From: Streptomyces sp. NBC_00457
GTDB lineage: Bacteria > Actinomycetota > Actinomycetes > Streptomycetales > Streptomycetaceae
Length of the DNA stretch: 64,000 bases
Assembly: GCF_036014015.1 (NCBI RefSeq)
Contig: NZ_CP107905.1
Span: 4,898,001 to 4,962,000, forward strand
Reading direction: 5' to 3'
The notes beneath the pieces are model-generated. The model made no database searches and was not told the DNA's origin. It saw only the letters and a program-made list of their open reading frames with translations. The position numbers and the translations under genes were made by a program. Shown in pieces: positions 18,642 through 28,635 of the stretch (its first letter is position 1; each line of letters opens with the position of its first letter).

Positions 18642-20531
18642 ATGTCTGTCAGGACAGATGTGGAAATGTCGGGTGGGGTTCCGCAGCGAACCCACCGGGT
18701 ACGGCACGTGCTGCGCGGCCCGCGCCCCGAAGCCGTTCCCGTCCTCGTCGCCAGAGCGTGTGCCCTCGTGGGCCTGCTGGACATCGCCGCGGGCGTCTTC
18801 CCACGGTTCAGGCACAGCCGTATGCACACGCTCGCCGAGGTGCTGCCCGGCTCGTTCGGCCCGTTCGCGGCGGCGCTCTCGCTCAGCGCGGGCGTGCTGT
18901 TGCTGCTGCTCGCCCACGGCCTGAGGCGCTGCAAGCGCCGGGCCTGGCGGGCCGCCGTCGTGCTGCTGCCGTTCGGCGCGCTGGCGCAGTTCACTTACCG
19001 CCACTCCGTGGTCGGCGTGGTGATCTCGCTGGCGCTGCTGGCGCCGCTGGTGCGCCACCGCGACCAGTTCAGGGCCCTGCCCGACCCGCGCAGCCGATGG
19101 CGCGCGCTCGCCAACTTCGTCCTCATGGGCGCCGGTTCGCTCCTCCTCGGGCTGCTCATCGTCAGCGCCCACCCCAAGACCCTGGTCGGCGACCCGAGCC
19201 TCGCCGACCGCCTCACGCACGTCCTGTACGGCCTGTTCGGCTTCGAGGGCCCGGTCGACTACCGGGGCACCACGTCGTGGACCGTCGCCATGTGCCTGGG
19301 CGCCCTCGGCCTGCTCACCGCCGTCACGACCATCTACCTCGCCTTCCGCCCCGAACACCCGGCCGCACGCCTCACCGACGAGGACGAGGCCCGGCTGCGC
19401 GCCCTCCTGGACAAGCACGGCGGCCGCGACTCCCTCGGCCACTTCGCCCTGCGCCGCGACAAGGCGGTGGTGTTCTCCCCCAGCGGCAAGGCGGCGGTGA
19501 CGTACCGCGTCGTCTCCGGCGTGATGCTGGCCAGCGGCGATCCGATCGGTGACGTGGAGGCCTGGCCGGGCGCCATCGAACGGTTCATGGACGAGGCCAA
19601 GGCGCACTCCTGGACCCCCGCCGTCATGGGCTGCTCCGAGACCGGCGGCGAGGTCTGGACCCGTGAGACCGGCCTCGACGCCCTCGAACTGGGCGACGAG
19701 GCGGTGGTGGACGTCCCGGATTTCTCCCTCACCGGCCGTGCGATGCGCAATGTGCGTCAGATGGTCAAGCGCATCGAGCGCGCCGGTTACGAGACCCGGG
19801 TACGACGCGTGCGTGACCTCGGCGAGACCGAGCTGGACCGCATCCGCCGCGCCGCCGACGACTGGCGCGGCACCGACACCGAACGCGGCTTCTCCATGGC
19901 CCTCGGCCGCATCGGCGACGCGTCCGACGGCGACTGCCTCATCGCCACCGCCCACAGAATCGAAGGGGCGGCGCGAAGCGCCTCAGGTAGGGCGGTGGTG
20001 GGCGACGGGTGGGCCGACGACGAGCCGGGTGAGTACGGCGATCTGAAAGCGATCCTGCACTTCGTGCCCTGGGGCACGGACGGGGTGTCCCTGGACCTCA
20101 TGCGGCGCGACCGCTCGGCCGACCCCGGCATGAACGAACTGCTGATCGTGGCGGCCCTCCAGGCGGCCCCGAAGTTCGGCATCGCGCGCGTGTCGCTCAA
20201 CTTCGCCATGTTCCGCTCGGCGCTGGCACGCGGCGAGAAGATCGGCGCGGGACCGGTGCTGCGCGCCTGGCGAGGCCTGCTGGTCTTTCTCTCCCGCTGG
20301 TTCCAGATCGAGTCCCTGTACAAGTTCAACGCGAAGTTCCGGCCCCGCTGGGAGCCCCGCTTCGTCGTCTACCGCGCCTCCGCCGACCTCCCGCGCATCG
20401 GCTTCGCCGCCATGCAGGCGGAAGGTTTCGTCAACCTGGCCCTCCCCCTCCCCCGCTTCCTGCGGCGCCGCACGACCACCTCGCGCCCGTGCGCCCACGC
20501 GGTCGGGGAGGGAGACGTCCGCGCGGCATAG
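18642..20531 (+). CDS. MprF/LysX-like DUF2156 membrane protein
   Basis: 629 residues from ATG 18642 (ATG 18591 would add 17). The N-terminal half has about six membrane helices (about 35-240). The C-terminal half is the DUF2156 double-GNAT domain of aminoacyl-phosphatidylglycerol synthases, with GDPIGDVEAWPGAIERFMDE, then MVKRIERAGY, RGFSMALGRIGD and VSLDLMRRDRSADPGMNELL. Enzymes of this type move a Lys or Ala residue from tRNA to phosphatidylglycerol and lower sensitivity to cationic peptides. No lysyl-tRNA synthetase domain is fused, unlike mycobacterial LysX. The amino acid used cannot be told from sequence. Confidence 0.85.
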   Translation: MSVRTDVEMSGGVPQRTHRVRHVLRGPRPEAVPVLVARACALVGLLDIAAGVFPRFRHSRMHTLAEVLPGSFGPFAAALSLSAGVLLLLLAHGLRRCKRRAWRAAVVLLPFGALAQFTYRHSVVGVVISLALLAPLVRHRDQFRALPDPRSRWRALANFVLMGAGSLLLGLLIVSAHPKTLVGDPSLADRLTHVLYGLFGFEGPVDYRGTTSWTVAMCLGALGLLTAVTTIYLAFRPEHPAARLTDEDEARLRALLDKHGGRDSLGHFALRRDKAVVFSPSGKAAVTYRVVSGVMLASGDPIGDVEAWPGAIERFMDEAKAHSWTPAVMGCSETGGEVWTRETGLDALELGDEAVVDVPDFSLTGRAMRNVRQMVKRIERAGYETRVRRVRDLGETELDRIRRAADDWRGTDTERGFSMALGRIGDASDGDCLIATAHRIEGAARSASGRAVVGDGWADDEPGEYGDLKAILHFVPWGTDGVSLDLMRRDRSADPGMNELLIVAALQAAPKFGIARVSLNFAMFRSALARGEKIGAGPVLRAWRGLLVFLSRWFQIESLYKFNAKFRPRWEPRFVVYRASADLPRIGFAAMQAEGFVNLALPLPRFLRRRTTTSRPCAHAVGEGDVRAA

Positions 20532-20576
20532 ACAGGCCCGAGCGGGCCCCGCCCGCCGAGCCCGGGGCTCGTGCTC

Positions 20577-20599
20577 GGGCCGCCGGAGCTCGGCGGCCC
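20577..20599 (+). terminator. Hairpin between the MprF-like gene and folP
   Basis: Perfect 9-bp stem GGGCCGCCG-GAGCT-CGGCGGCCC about 45 bp after the stop codon and just before folP. There is no T-run, as is usual for Streptomyces hairpin terminators. Confidence 0.5.
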
Positions 20600-20622
20600 G
20601 ACCAGGGGCCTAGGCTGAACGT

Positions 20623-21525
20623 ATGAGCAAGCAGAGCGGACGCGGGCACGTCGCCGGTCTTCCCGAGTGGGACCGCTGCGCGGTCATGGGAGTCGTGAAC
20701 GTCACCCCCGATTCCTTCTCCGACGGCGGCCGCTGGTTCGACACGACGGCCGCCGTGAAGCACGGCCTCGCCCTGGTCACCGAGGGAGCCGACCTCATCG
20801 ACGTCGGCGGCGAGTCCACCCGCCCCGGCGCCACCCGGGTCGACGAGGCGGAGGAACTCAGGCGCGTCATCCCCGTCGTACGCGAGCTCGCCTCCGAGGG
20901 CGTCACCGTCTCCGTGGACACCATGCGCGCCTCCGTCGCCCAGCAGTCCCTCGCGGCCGGCGCCGCCCTCGTCAACGACGTCAGCGGCGGCCTCGCCGAC
21001 CCCGCGATGATCCCCGTCGTCGCGGAAGCGGGCGCCCCCTTCGTCGTCATGCACTGGCGCGGCTTCCTGGAAGGCAGCACCGTCAAGGGCGTCTACGCCG
21101 ATGTCGTCAGCGAAGTCGTCGACGAGCTCCACGCGCGCGTGGACGCCGTCCTGGCGGGCGGAATCGCCCCCGACCGCATCGTCGTCGACCCCGGCCTCGG
21201 CTTCTCCAAGGAGGCCGAACACGATCTGATCCTCCTCGCCCACCTCGACCGCCTGCACTCCCTCGGCCATCCCCTGCTCGTCGCCGCCTCCCGCAAGCGC
21301 TTCCTCGGCCGCGTCCTGGCCGGCCCGGAGGGCGCACCCCCGCCCGCACGCGAGCGCGACGCCGCCACGGCAGCCGTCTCCGCACTCGCGGCGCACGCCG
21401 GTGCGTGGGCGGTCCGCGTGCACGAGGTGCGCGCCACGGCGGACGCCGTACGAGTCGCGCGCGCCGTGGAGGGAGCGCGCACCCCCGGCGCAGAAGGAGC
21501 GCGCGGCACCGAAGGAGCCCGGTGA
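20623..21525 (+). CDS. folP: Dihydropteroate synthase
   Basis: Condenses hydroxymethyl-dihydropterin pyrophosphate with p-aminobenzoate; the sulfonamide target. Motifs: MGVVNVTPDSFSDGGRWF (pterin/PABA loop 1), DVGGESTRPGAT, LVNDVSGGLADPAM, IVVDPGLGFSKEAEHDL and ASRKRFLGRVLAG. The 300-residue length is slightly above average because of a low-complexity Gly/Ala/Arg tail after residue 275. The gene leads the folP-NTF2-folB-folK-DUF3180 cluster and overlaps the next gene by GTGA. Residues of the sulfonamide-site loops look canonical. Confidence 0.97.
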   Translation: MSKQSGRGHVAGLPEWDRCAVMGVVNVTPDSFSDGGRWFDTTAAVKHGLALVTEGADLIDVGGESTRPGATRVDEAEELRRVIPVVRELASEGVTVSVDTMRASVAQQSLAAGAALVNDVSGGLADPAMIPVVAEAGAPFVVMHWRGFLEGSTVKGVYADVVSEVVDELHARVDAVLAGGIAPDRIVVDPGLGFSKEAEHDLILLAHLDRLHSLGHPLLVAASRKRFLGRVLAGPEGAPPPARERDAATAAVSALAAHAGAWAVRVHEVRATADAVRVARAVEGARTPGAEGARGTEGAR

Positions 21526-22025
21526 GCGCCCCCCACACCGACGTCGAGCAGGTCGAGCTCGCCAACACCGCCTTCTACGAAGCGATGGAACGCGGCGACT
21601 TCGAAGAGCTGTCCTCGCTCTGGCTCACCCCGTCCGACCTCGGCGTCGACGAGACCTACCACGACCCGGCGGACTCCGGCGTGATCTCCTGCGTGCACCC
21701 CGGCTGGCCGGTACTGACCGGCCGCGGCGAGGTCCTGCGCTCGTACGCGCTGATCATGGCGAACACCGACTACATCCAGTTCTTCCTCACCGATGTGCAT
21801 GTCTCCGTCACCGGCGACACCGCCCTGGTGACCTGCACCGAGAACATCCTCAGCGGCGGCCCGGCCCCCGAGGGGACCGAGGAACTCGGCCCCCTGGTCG
21901 GACAGCTCGTCGTCGCCACGAACGTGTTCCGCCGGACTCCCGCCGGCTGGAAGCTCTGGTCGCACCACGCCTCTCCGGTTCTGGCCGAAACCGACGAGGA
22001 GGAAGGCGACGACACACCCGCCTGA
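21522..22025 (+). CDS. NTF2-like (SnoaL-type) fold protein in the folate operon
   Basis: 167 residues of the nuclear-transport-factor-2 fold: an N-terminal helix (LANTAFYEAMERGDFEELSS), then a beta-rich cone with HPGWPVLTGRGEVLRSYALI and WKLWSHHASPV. The GTG start overlaps the folP stop, so expression is coupled to folate synthesis. The fold serves as enzyme (isomerase, dehydratase) or ligand carrier, and no catalytic residues can be assigned confidently. The position between folP and folB raises the possibility of a pterin-related role. This is inference; the gene is conserved at this place in streptomycetes as far as I recall. Confidence 0.82.
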   Translation: MSAPHTDVEQVELANTAFYEAMERGDFEELSSLWLTPSDLGVDETYHDPADSGVISCVHPGWPVLTGRGEVLRSYALIMANTDYIQFFLTDVHVSVTGDTALVTCTENILSGGPAPEGTEELGPLVGQLVVATNVFRRTPAGWKLWSHHASPVLAETDEEEGDDTPA

Positions 22026-22089
22026 GTGGGTAGGCGCACCTTCAGGGACCAAGGGGAAACGAGAAGTGGTTGGAATCACCGAGCCCCGG

Positions 22090-22140
22090 GTATGGGCGGC
22101 TACCAACCCGTGAGCCGCCGGGTTCCCCCGGGGAAACACA
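22090..22140 (+). promoter_or_regulatory. Possible structured leader upstream of folB
   Basis: The 258-bp gap before folB breaks an otherwise overlapping operon. It contains GGCGGCT-accaacccgtg-AGCCGCC (22096-22120), followed directly by CCGGGTTCCCCCGGGG (partly self-complementary). This may be an internal terminator/attenuator or an RNA element. It matches no riboswitch class that I can recall. Confidence 0.35.
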
Positions 22141-22283
22141 CGATGAAAGCTGCGAGCCCGACTCGGGCACGGACCCCCGTGGCCCGGCCCTGTCAGTGTC
22201 CGCAGGTAGATTCGTTCGAGGCCGGTGCGCCGCCCGCACCCGGTGCACATCGGCCGTCACCGACGATTGCAGGAGTGATTCGC

Positions 22284-22643
22284 GTGGATCGTGTCGCGCT
22301 GCGCGGCCTCAAGGCCCGCGGGCACCACGGTGTGTTCCCCAGGGAGCGTGAAGAGGGCCAGACGTTCATCGTGGACCTCGTCCTGGGCCTGAACACCCGG
22401 CCGGCCGCCGACGACGACGACCTGGCGAAGACCGTGCACTACGGCATCGTGGCGGAGGAGGTCGTGGCCGTCGTCGAGGGCGAGCCCGTCAACCTCATCG
22501 AAACGCTCGCCGAGCGCATCGCCCAGGTCTGTCTGAAGCACGAAGGGGTTCAGGAGGCCGAGGTCTGCGTCCACAAACCGGACGCGCCGATCACGGTCCC
22601 CTTCGACGACGTGACCGTCACCATCACCCGGAGCCGAGTATGA
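22284..22643 (+). CDS. folB: Dihydroneopterin aldolase
   Basis: Converts 7,8-dihydroneopterin to 6-hydroxymethyl-7,8-dihydropterin and glycolaldehyde. At 119 residues it has the normal FolB length. Motifs: LRGLKARGHHGVFPREREEG (Glu and Tyr/His region of the active site), VHYGIVAEEVVAVVEGEPVN, LIETLAERIA, and KPDAPITVPFDDVTV with the catalytic Lys near residue 98. GTG 22284 is preferred because AGGAG (22271-22275) lies 8 bp upstream. The stop overlaps folK as ATGA. Confidence 0.95.
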   Translation: MDRVALRGLKARGHHGVFPREREEGQTFIVDLVLGLNTRPAADDDDLAKTVHYGIVAEEVVAVVEGEPVNLIETLAERIAQVCLKHEGVQEAEVCVHKPDAPITVPFDDVTVTITRSRV

Positions 22644-23251
22644 CCGCATCGTTCACCGAGGGTCACAGCGACCCGACCGTACAGCCGGTACCCGCCTCCG
22701 TCGTCGAGAAGGTCGACGCCGCCGACACCACCCTGCAGAATCCGAAACGGGCCGTGATCTCCCTCGGCGCCAACCTCGGCAACCGCCTGGAGACCCTACA
22801 GGGCGCCATCGACGCCCTCGAGGACACCCCCGGCGTCCGCATCAAGGCGGTCTCGCCGGTGTACGAGACGGAGCCATGGGGCGTGGAGCCCGGCAGTCAG
22901 CCCTCGTACTTCAACGCGGTCGTGGTCCTGAAGACGACTCTCCCCCCGTCTTCCCTGCTGGAGCGGGCGCACGCGGTCGAGGAGGCCTTCCACCGCGTCC
23001 GGGACGAGCACTGGGGCGCACGCACCCTCGACGTCGACATCGTCGCGTACGCCGAAGTCGTCTCCGACGACCCCCAGCTCACCCTCCCCCACCCGCGCGC
23101 CCATGAACGCGCCTTTGTCCTGGCCCCCTGGTACGACCTGGAGCCGGGCGCCCAGCTCCCCGGCCGCGGCGCGGTCGCCGACCTCCTCGACCACGTCACC
23201 CGAGAAGGCGTCACCGCCCGCAAGGACCTGGAACTCCAGCTGCCTGAATAG
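22640..23251 (+). CDS. folK: 2-amino-4-hydroxy-6-hydroxymethyldihydropteridine pyrophosphokinase
   Basis: Transfers pyrophosphate from ATP to hydroxymethyl-dihydropterin, providing the FolP substrate. HPPK signatures follow an approximately 35-residue N-terminal extension: ISLGANLGNRLETLQGAIDAL, VSPVYETEPWG, FNAVVVLKTTLPP and WGARTLDVDIVAY (the two metal-binding Asp), then LPHPRAHERAFVLAPW. 203 residues. The ATG overlaps the folB stop codon. Confidence 0.97.
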   Translation: MTASFTEGHSDPTVQPVPASVVEKVDAADTTLQNPKRAVISLGANLGNRLETLQGAIDALEDTPGVRIKAVSPVYETEPWGVEPGSQPSYFNAVVVLKTTLPPSSLLERAHAVEEAFHRVRDEHWGARTLDVDIVAYAEVVSDDPQLTLPHPRAHERAFVLAPWYDLEPGAQLPGRGAVADLLDHVTREGVTARKDLELQLPE

Positions 23252-23340
23252 TCGTTAAGGTCGACACGACCACAGGGTCGGACCGGCCGGGTCACCTCGG
23301 CCGCGGGGCCGGCACCGATCCGGGGAGCTGAAGGGACACC

Positions 23341-23832
23341 GTGAGAGAGCTGCGCATCAGGTTGCTGGCGGGCGTTTTCGTCGTCGCCGGCGTCCTGTCC
23401 TGGGCGGGCGCCCGCCTCTGGAACTCGATCGGGACGCTCCCCAGCGTCCCGCTGGCTGCGCCCATCGTGCTGGCCGTGATCGCCGCGGTCCTCCTCGCCA
23501 CGGCGCTCTCGCTGCGCGCCCGCCTCAAGGCCCAGCGCGAGCGCCGCCCCGAGGCCAAGGGCGTCGACCCTCTCATGGCGGCCCGGGCGGTCGTCTTCGG
23601 CCAGGCCAGCGCACTGGTCGCCGCCCTGGTCGCCGGTATGTACGGCGGCGCCGGCGTCTTCCTTCTGGAATCCCTCGACATCCCCGCCCGCCGCGACCAG
23701 GCCATCTACGCCGGCTTCTCGGTCGTGGCCGGTATCGCCGTCATAGCGGCAGCCATCTTCCTGGAGCGGGTCTGCAAGCTCCCGGAGGACGACGACGATC
23801 ACCACACGCCAGGAGCAGCCTCAGCGGCGTAA
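23341..23832 (+). CDS. DUF3180 membrane protein
   Basis: 163 residues with four predicted membrane helices (about 7-25, 36-58, 82-106 and 122-142) separated by a basic cytoplasmic loop (RLKAQRERRPEAKGVD). It belongs to the actinobacterial DUF3180 family, which regularly follows folK. The GTG start has GGGGAGCTGAAGG about 10 bp upstream. Its function is unknown; the conserved position suggests a link to folate or to the downstream gene set but does not prove it. Confidence 0.85.
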   Translation: MRELRIRLLAGVFVVAGVLSWAGARLWNSIGTLPSVPLAAPIVLAVIAAVLLATALSLRARLKAQRERRPEAKGVDPLMAARAVVFGQASALVAALVAGMYGGAGVFLLESLDIPARRDQAIYAGFSVVAGIAVIAAAIFLERVCKLPEDDDDHHTPGAASAA

Positions 23833-23841
23833 GCGTGACGG

Positions 23842-24447
23842 TCAGCGCGCCAGTATGAGACTCATCGCCTCGGCACGAGTCGTGGCATCCCGCAGCTGCC
23901 CCCGCACCGCCGACGTGGTCGTCTTGGCGCCCGGCTTACGGATGCCGCGTACCGACATGCACATGTGCTCGGCCTCGATGACGACGATCGCGCCCCGCGC
24001 CTCGAGAATCCGCATGAGCGAGTCGGCGATCTGCGTGGTGAGTCGTTCCTGCACCTGAGGGCGGCGGGCGAACACCTCGACGAGGCGCGCAAGCTTCGAC
24101 AGGCCGGTGATCTTGCCGGTTTCGGCCGGAATGTAGCCGACGTGAGCCACGCCGTGGAACGGCAGCAAGTGATGTTCACAGAGGCTGACGATCTCGATGT
24201 CCTTCACCAGGACCATCTCGTCGTGCCCCAGATCGAACGTCGTCGTCAGAACGTCCTCGGGCTCCTGCCGCAGCCCGGCCAGAAGCTCGTGATAGGCCCG
24301 AGCCACCCGCCCCGGCGTCTCCCTGAGCCCCTCGCGGTCCGGGTCCTCGCCGACCGCGATCAGCAGTTCGCGCACGGCGTTCTCGGCTCGCTTCTCGTCG
24401 AATTCGCCGATGAAGCCCTCGCCGTCCAGCGTCACGGGGTCGGTCAT
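23842..24447 (-). CDS. folE: GTP cyclohydrolase I
   Basis: Opens GTP to 7,8-dihydroneopterin triphosphate, the first folate step. At 201 residues it shows the zinc and catalytic motifs [12 protein letters not shown] (Cys, His), [27 protein letters not shown] and [16 protein letters not shown] (second Cys). ATG 24447 was chosen; the open frame upstream is non-homologous. It lies downstream of ftsH on the same strand but behind a strong hairpin, so it probably has its own promoter. It converges with the folP cluster (9-bp gap). Confidence 0.97.
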   Translation of the reverse strand: MTDPVTLDGEGFIGEFDEKRAENAVRELLIAVGEDPDREGLRETPGRVARAYHELLAGLRQEPEDVLTTTFDLGHDEMVLVKDIEIVSLCEHHLLPFHGVAHVGYIPAETGKITGLSKLARLVEVFARRPQVQERLTTQIADSLMRILEARGAIVVIEAEHMCMSVRGIRKPGAKTTTSAVRGQLRDATTRAEAMSLILAR

Positions 24448-24489
24448 GTCGTGCCTCGTTCCTAGATGTCGTGCACAGGCATACGAAGA

Positions 24490-24527
24490 TGCCGCGCCCC
24501 CCAGGCTAAAACCAGGGGGGCGCGGCA
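24490..24527 (-). terminator. Strong terminator after ftsH
   Basis: Perfect 13-bp inverted repeat TGCCGCGCCCCCC / GGGGGGCGCGGCA with a 12-nt loop, in the 119-bp gap between ftsH and folE. The stem is long enough to terminate without a T-run. Confidence 0.8.
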
Positions 24528-24566
24528 ATCATTCCGGGCCTGGTGAGACCACCGAGGCCGGGAGGG

Positions 24567-26603
24567 TCAGCCTTCCGGACGCTCCTCGGGGGCCGGTTCC
24601 GGGACGGGCTCCGCCGAGGTGGTGGCCTTGGCGGTGGTGATCGCCGGGGTCGCTCCGTTGGCTCCGTTCGTCAGTGCCAGCTCCTTGGGGGAGAGCACCG
24701 GCGGGCGGGTGGACGGGGTGCGACGGGACGAGCCGGTCCAGGCAGGACGCGGCGGGCGCTTGACGATGGGAGCGAAGATCTCGGCGATCTGCTCCTTGTT
24801 CAGCGTCTCCTTCTCGAGCAGCGCGAGGACCAGGTTGTCCAGGACGTCGCGGTTCTCGACCAGGATCTCCCAGGCCTCGTTGTGCGCGGTCTCGATGAGC
24901 TTCTTGACCTCTTCGTCGACCAGCGCGGCGACCTCTTCCGAGTAGTCGCGCTGGTGAGCCATCTCACGTCCGAGGAACGGCTCGGTGTTGTCGCCGCCGA
25001 ACTTGATGGCGCCGAGACGCTCGGTCATGCCGTACTGCGTGACCATCGCGCGGGCCGTTGCGGTGGCCTTCTCGATGTCGTTCGCAGCGCCCGTCGTCGG
25101 GTCGTGGAAGACCAGTTCCTCCGCCGCCCGGCCGCCCAGCATGTAGGCCAGCTGGTCCAGCATCTCGTTGCGGGTGGTGGAGTACTTGTCCTCCTCCGGC
25201 AGGACCATCGTGTAGCCGAGGGCCCGGCCTCTCGACAGGATCGTGATCTTGTGGACCGGATCGGAGTTCGGGGAAGCCGCCGCGACCAGGGCGTGGCCGC
25301 CCTCGTGGTACGCGGTGATCTTCTTTTCCTTGTCCGACATGATCCGGGTCCGCTTCTGCGGGCCCGCCACGACGCGGTCGATGGCCTCGTCCAGGAAGTG
25401 GTTGTCGATCAGCTTCTTGTCGCCGCGCGCGGTGAGGAGCGCGGCTTCGTTCAGCACGTTCGACAGATCCGCACCCGTGAAGCCCGGCGTACGGCGCGCG
25501 ACCGCCGACAGGTCCACGTCCGGAGCGACCGGCTTGCCCTTCTGGTGAACCTTGAGGATCTCCAGACGGCCCTGCATGTCCGGGCGGTCGACCGCGATCT
25601 GGCGGTCGAAGCGGCCGGGGCGCAGAAGGGCCGGGTCGAGGATGTCGGGCCGGTTCGTCGCGGCGATGAGGATCACGCCGCCCTTGACGTCGAAGCCGTC
25701 CATCTCGACGAGCAGCTGGTTGAGGGTCTGCTCGCGCTCGTCGTGACCGCCGCCGAGGCCGGCGCCGCGATGGCGGCCGACCGCGTCGATCTCGTCGACG
25801 AAGACGATCGCCGGGGCGTTCGCCTTGGCCTGCTCGAACAGGTCACGGACTCGGGAGGCACCGACACCGACGAACATCTCGACGAAGTCGGAACCGGAGA
25901 TCGAGTAGAAGGGCACGCCTGCCTCGCCCGCGACGGCGCGCGCGAGCAGCGTCTTGCCGGTGCCAGGAGGCCCGTAGAGCAGTACGCCCTTGGGGATCTT
26001 GGCGCCCACGGCCTGGAACTTCGCCGGCTCCTGGAGGAATTCCTTGATCTCCTGGAGCTCCTCGACGGCCTCGTCCGAGCCTGCGACGTCCGAGAACGTC
26101 GTCTTCGGGGTGTCCTTGGTGATGAGCTTCGCCTTGGACTTCCCGAAGTTCATCACTCGGGAGCCGCCGCCCTGCATCTGATTCATCAGGAACAGGAAAA
26201 CGACCACGATGAGGACGAAGGGGAGCAGGGAGAGCAGGATCCCGACGAACGGGTTCTGCTTGGACGGCGAGACTGTGTAGCCGTCCGTGATCTGCTTGTC
26301 CTGGTACTTCTGCTGCAGCGTACCGGCGATGGTCACGCCCTGGTCGCCGATATAGCTGGCCTGAATCTTCGAGCTGCCCTCGATCTTCTGGCCGTCCTTG
26401 AGTGTGACCTTGATGGTCTGCTCGTCGCCGGTGGTCAGCTTGGCCGCTTCGACCTTGTTCTCATTGATCGCCTGGACGACCTGGCCGGTGTCCACCGTCT
26501 TGTAGCCGCCGGACGAGCCGACGACCTGCATCAACACGACCACGGCAAGGACGGCCAGCACGATCCACATGACCGGCCCACGGAAGTATCGCTTCACGTC
26601 CAT
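24567..26603 (-). CDS. ftsH: ATP-dependent zinc metalloprotease FtsH
   Basis: Membrane AAA+ protease that extracts and degrades membrane and soluble proteins. Two N-terminal helices (about 10-28 and 116-137) flank an extracytoplasmic domain. The AAA module has [16 protein letters not shown] (Walker A), [15 protein letters not shown] (Walker B) and [20 protein letters not shown] (SRH arginines). The M41 protease domain has [12 protein letters not shown] (HExxH zinc site). The C-terminus has a disordered Thr/Ala/Pro tail. ATG 26603 (MDVKRYF) gives 678 residues. An alternative ATG at 26639 sits before a GGAGG and would add 12; the true start is unsettled. Confidence 0.97.
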   Translation of the reverse strand: MDVKRYFRGPVMWIVLAVLAVVVLMQVVGSSGGYKTVDTGQVVQAINENKVEAAKLTTGDEQTIKVTLKDGQKIEGSSKIQASYIGDQGVTIAGTLQQKYQDKQITDGYTVSPSKQNPFVGILLSLLPFVLIVVVFLFLMNQMQGGGSRVMNFGKSKAKLITKDTPKTTFSDVAGSDEAVEELQEIKEFLQEPAKFQAVGAKIPKGVLLYGPPGTGKTLLARAVAGEAGVPFYSISGSDFVEMFVGVGASRVRDLFEQAKANAPAIVFVDEIDAVGRHRGAGLGGGHDEREQTLNQLLVEMDGFDVKGGVILIAATNRPDILDPALLRPGRFDRQIAVDRPDMQGRLEILKVHQKGKPVAPDVDLSAVARRTPGFTGADLSNVLNEAALLTARGDKKLIDNHFLDEAIDRVVAGPQKRTRIMSDKEKKITAYHEGGHALVAAASPNSDPVHKITILSRGRALGYTMVLPEEDKYSTTRNEMLDQLAYMLGGRAAEELVFHDPTTGAANDIEKATATARAMVTQYGMTERLGAIKFGGDNTEPFLGREMAHQRDYSEEVAALVDEEVKKLIETAHNEAWEILVENRDVLDNLVLALLEKETLNKEQIAEIFAPIVKRPPRPAWTGSSRRTPSTRPPVLSPKELALTNGANGATPAITTAKATTSAEPVPEPAPEERPEG

Positions 26604-26787
26604 CCATACGGAGCGGTGCCGCCCCGTCCCTCCTGCCATAGTGAGTTTGATAAGACAGTTCTTCTGACGGTACCCCAGCATTGTGGGCCGAAGCCGCACA
26701 GGGCCGCAGGCAATCCCGTCTGCATGCTCCAACGCCGCTGAACCCGCTGGGGTTCCCGATCGTCTTACAGGGCTTGGCCCGAGTGGC

Positions 26788-27348
26788 TCAGCCGCCGTAG
26801 ACGTGAGGCGCGAGCGTACCCACGAACGGGAGATTGCGGTACTTCTCGGCGTAGTCGAGGCCGTAGCCGACGACGAATTCGTTGGGGATGTCGAAGCCGA
26901 CCCACTCGACGTCGATGGCGACCTTGGCGGCTTCGGGCTTGCGGAGCAGGGTGCAGATCTTCAGGGACTCGGGCTCGCGGGAGCCGAGGTTGGAGATCAG
27001 CCAGGACAGGGTCAGGCCCGAGTCGATGATGTCCTCGACGATGAGGACGTGCTTGCCCTTGATGTCGGTGTCGAGGTCCTTGAGGATCCGTACGACACCG
27101 GAGGACTGGGTGCCCGCGCCGTACGAGGAGACGGCCATCCAGTCCATCGTGAGCGGGGTGGACAGCGCGCGCGCCAGGTCCGCCATGACCATCACCGCGC
27201 CCTTGAGGACGCCGACGATCAGCAGGTCCTTGCCCGCGTACTCCGCGTCGATCTTCGCGGCCAGCTCGACCAGCTTCGCGTCGATCTCTTCCTTGGTGAT
27301 GAGTACCGACTTGAGGTCGGCACCCATGTCTTTCGCGTCCACCCGCAT
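26788..27348 (-). CDS. hpt: Hypoxanthine phosphoribosyltransferase
   Basis: Purine salvage enzyme making IMP or GMP from hypoxanthine or guanine and PRPP. The 186-residue protein shows [39 protein letters not shown] and the PRPP loop [18 protein letters not shown], ending [14 protein letters not shown] 27348 is used; GTG 27366 is a possible alternative. It sits between tilS (51 bp upstream) and ftsH, the standard actinobacterial order. Confidence 0.96.
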   Translation of the reverse strand: MRVDAKDMGADLKSVLITKEEIDAKLVELAAKIDAEYAGKDLLIVGVLKGAVMVMADLARALSTPLTMDWMAVSSYGAGTQSSGVVRILKDLDTDIKGKHVLIVEDIIDSGLTLSWLISNLGSREPESLKICTLLRKPEAAKVAIDVEWVGFDIPNEFVVGYGLDYAEKYRNLPFVGTLAPHVYGG

Positions 27349-27399
27349 CACTTTCGGTCGTCCCACCGGCCACCCACCCCCCGGAAGGGGGGCAAGGAT

Positions 27400-28425
27400 T
27401 CAGCCTTGCCGAATCACCAGTCTGCCACCCTGCCGCTGGGCGACGACTTTGCCGGGGAGATTGATGGCCCCCTGGCCGCGCCAGCCGGTGATCAGCTTGT
27501 CGACTTCCTCGATGTGGCGGGCGAAGAGCGAACCGGCGGGGGCGCCTGCCTCGATGGCGGCGCGGCGCAGGATCCGACGGCGTACGGCGGGCGGCAGGGC
27601 GTAGAGCTTCGCGCACTCCAGGCGGCCCGCTGCGTCCCTGACGGCGGCCTCGGCCTGGCCGGCCCAGGCGTCGAGGGCGTCGGCGTCGTCACGGGAGAGC
27701 TGGGCGGTGCGGGCGAGGGCTTCGACGACGCCTTTGCCGAGCGCTTTCTCCAGGGCGGGCAGGCCCTCGTGGCGCAGCCGGGAGCGGGTGTAGGCCGGGT
27801 CGGCGTTGTGCGGGTCGTCCCAGACGGGGAGGGACTGGACCATGCAGGCCTTGCGGGCGGTCTGCCGGTCGAGGTGGAGGAAAGGCCGGCGATAACGGCC
27901 GTCGGCCCCGGAGACAGCGGCCATTCCGGACAGGGAGCGGATGCCGGAGCCGCGGGCGAGGCCGAGGAGGACGGTTTCGGCCTGGTCGTCGCGGGTGTGG
28001 CCGAGCAGGACGGCATCAGCGCCGTGGCGGACGGCGACGGCGTCGAGGGCGGCGTACCGGGCGTCGCGGGCGGCGGCTTCGGGCCCGCCCTCGCGGCCGA
28101 CGCGCACGGCGACGGACTCGACCGGGTCCAGGCCGAGTTCGGTGAGGCGCAGGACGACTTCCGCTGCGCGCACTTCGGAGCCGGGCTGCAGACCGTGGTC
28201 GACGGTGACGCCGCCCGCGCGGATGCCGAGTTTGGGGGCCTCGAAGGCGAGGGCGGAGGCGAGGGCCATGGAGTCGGCGCCGCCGGAACACGCCACGAGC
28301 ACGAGCGGCGAGGACGGGCGCTCGTGCGCGGTCCGGGCGGTGGGGTGGCTGTGTTCGTTGAGGATGTCGTGGAGGACGCGGCGAACCGCCAGGCGTATCG
28401 CCGCGACCGCAGGATGGGGACCCAT
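27400..28425 (-). CDS. tilS: tRNA(Ile)-lysidine synthase
   Basis: Adds lysine to C34 of the CAU-anticodon tRNA-Ile so that it reads AUA. The 341-residue N-type ATP-pyrophosphatase has the PP-loop [13 protein letters not shown] near residue 47, [32 protein letters not shown] and [18 protein letters not shown]. The C-terminal region is shorter than in E. coli TilS, as is usual in actinobacteria. It is followed by hpt on the same strand. Confidence 0.96.
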   Translation of the reverse strand: MGPHPAVAAIRLAVRRVLHDILNEHSHPTARTAHERPSSPLVLVACSGGADSMALASALAFEAPKLGIRAGGVTVDHGLQPGSEVRAAEVVLRLTELGLDPVESVAVRVGREGGPEAAARDARYAALDAVAVRHGADAVLLGHTRDDQAETVLLGLARGSGIRSLSGMAAVSGADGRYRRPFLHLDRQTARKACMVQSLPVWDDPHNADPAYTRSRLRHEGLPALEKALGKGVVEALARTAQLSRDDADALDAWAGQAEAAVRDAAGRLECAKLYALPPAVRRRILRRAAIEAGAPAGSLFARHIEEVDKLITGWRGQGAINLPGKVVAQRQGGRLVIRQG

Positions 28426-28635
28426 GTCCGGTTCCCTTCATGAAGTTTTCGGGGGTGAGCTCGGTTCGGTCACTCAGAGTGTGTAGATGGTGACAGAGCC
28501 GGGCCGTTCCCCGAGCATCGCACGCCTACCCAGGGCTCACGGTCCCTCGGACGGGTGATTGGAGGGGCGTTCACCCGTCGTCGGCCGAATTCCCTTCACA
28601 CCACACGGCTCCCTTTCACCACGGACCGCGCTGAT

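Noticed and set aside
22070..22351. Small frame before folB
   Set aside because: Low-complexity translation that overlaps the folB start in another frame; the gap is better read as an untranslated leader.
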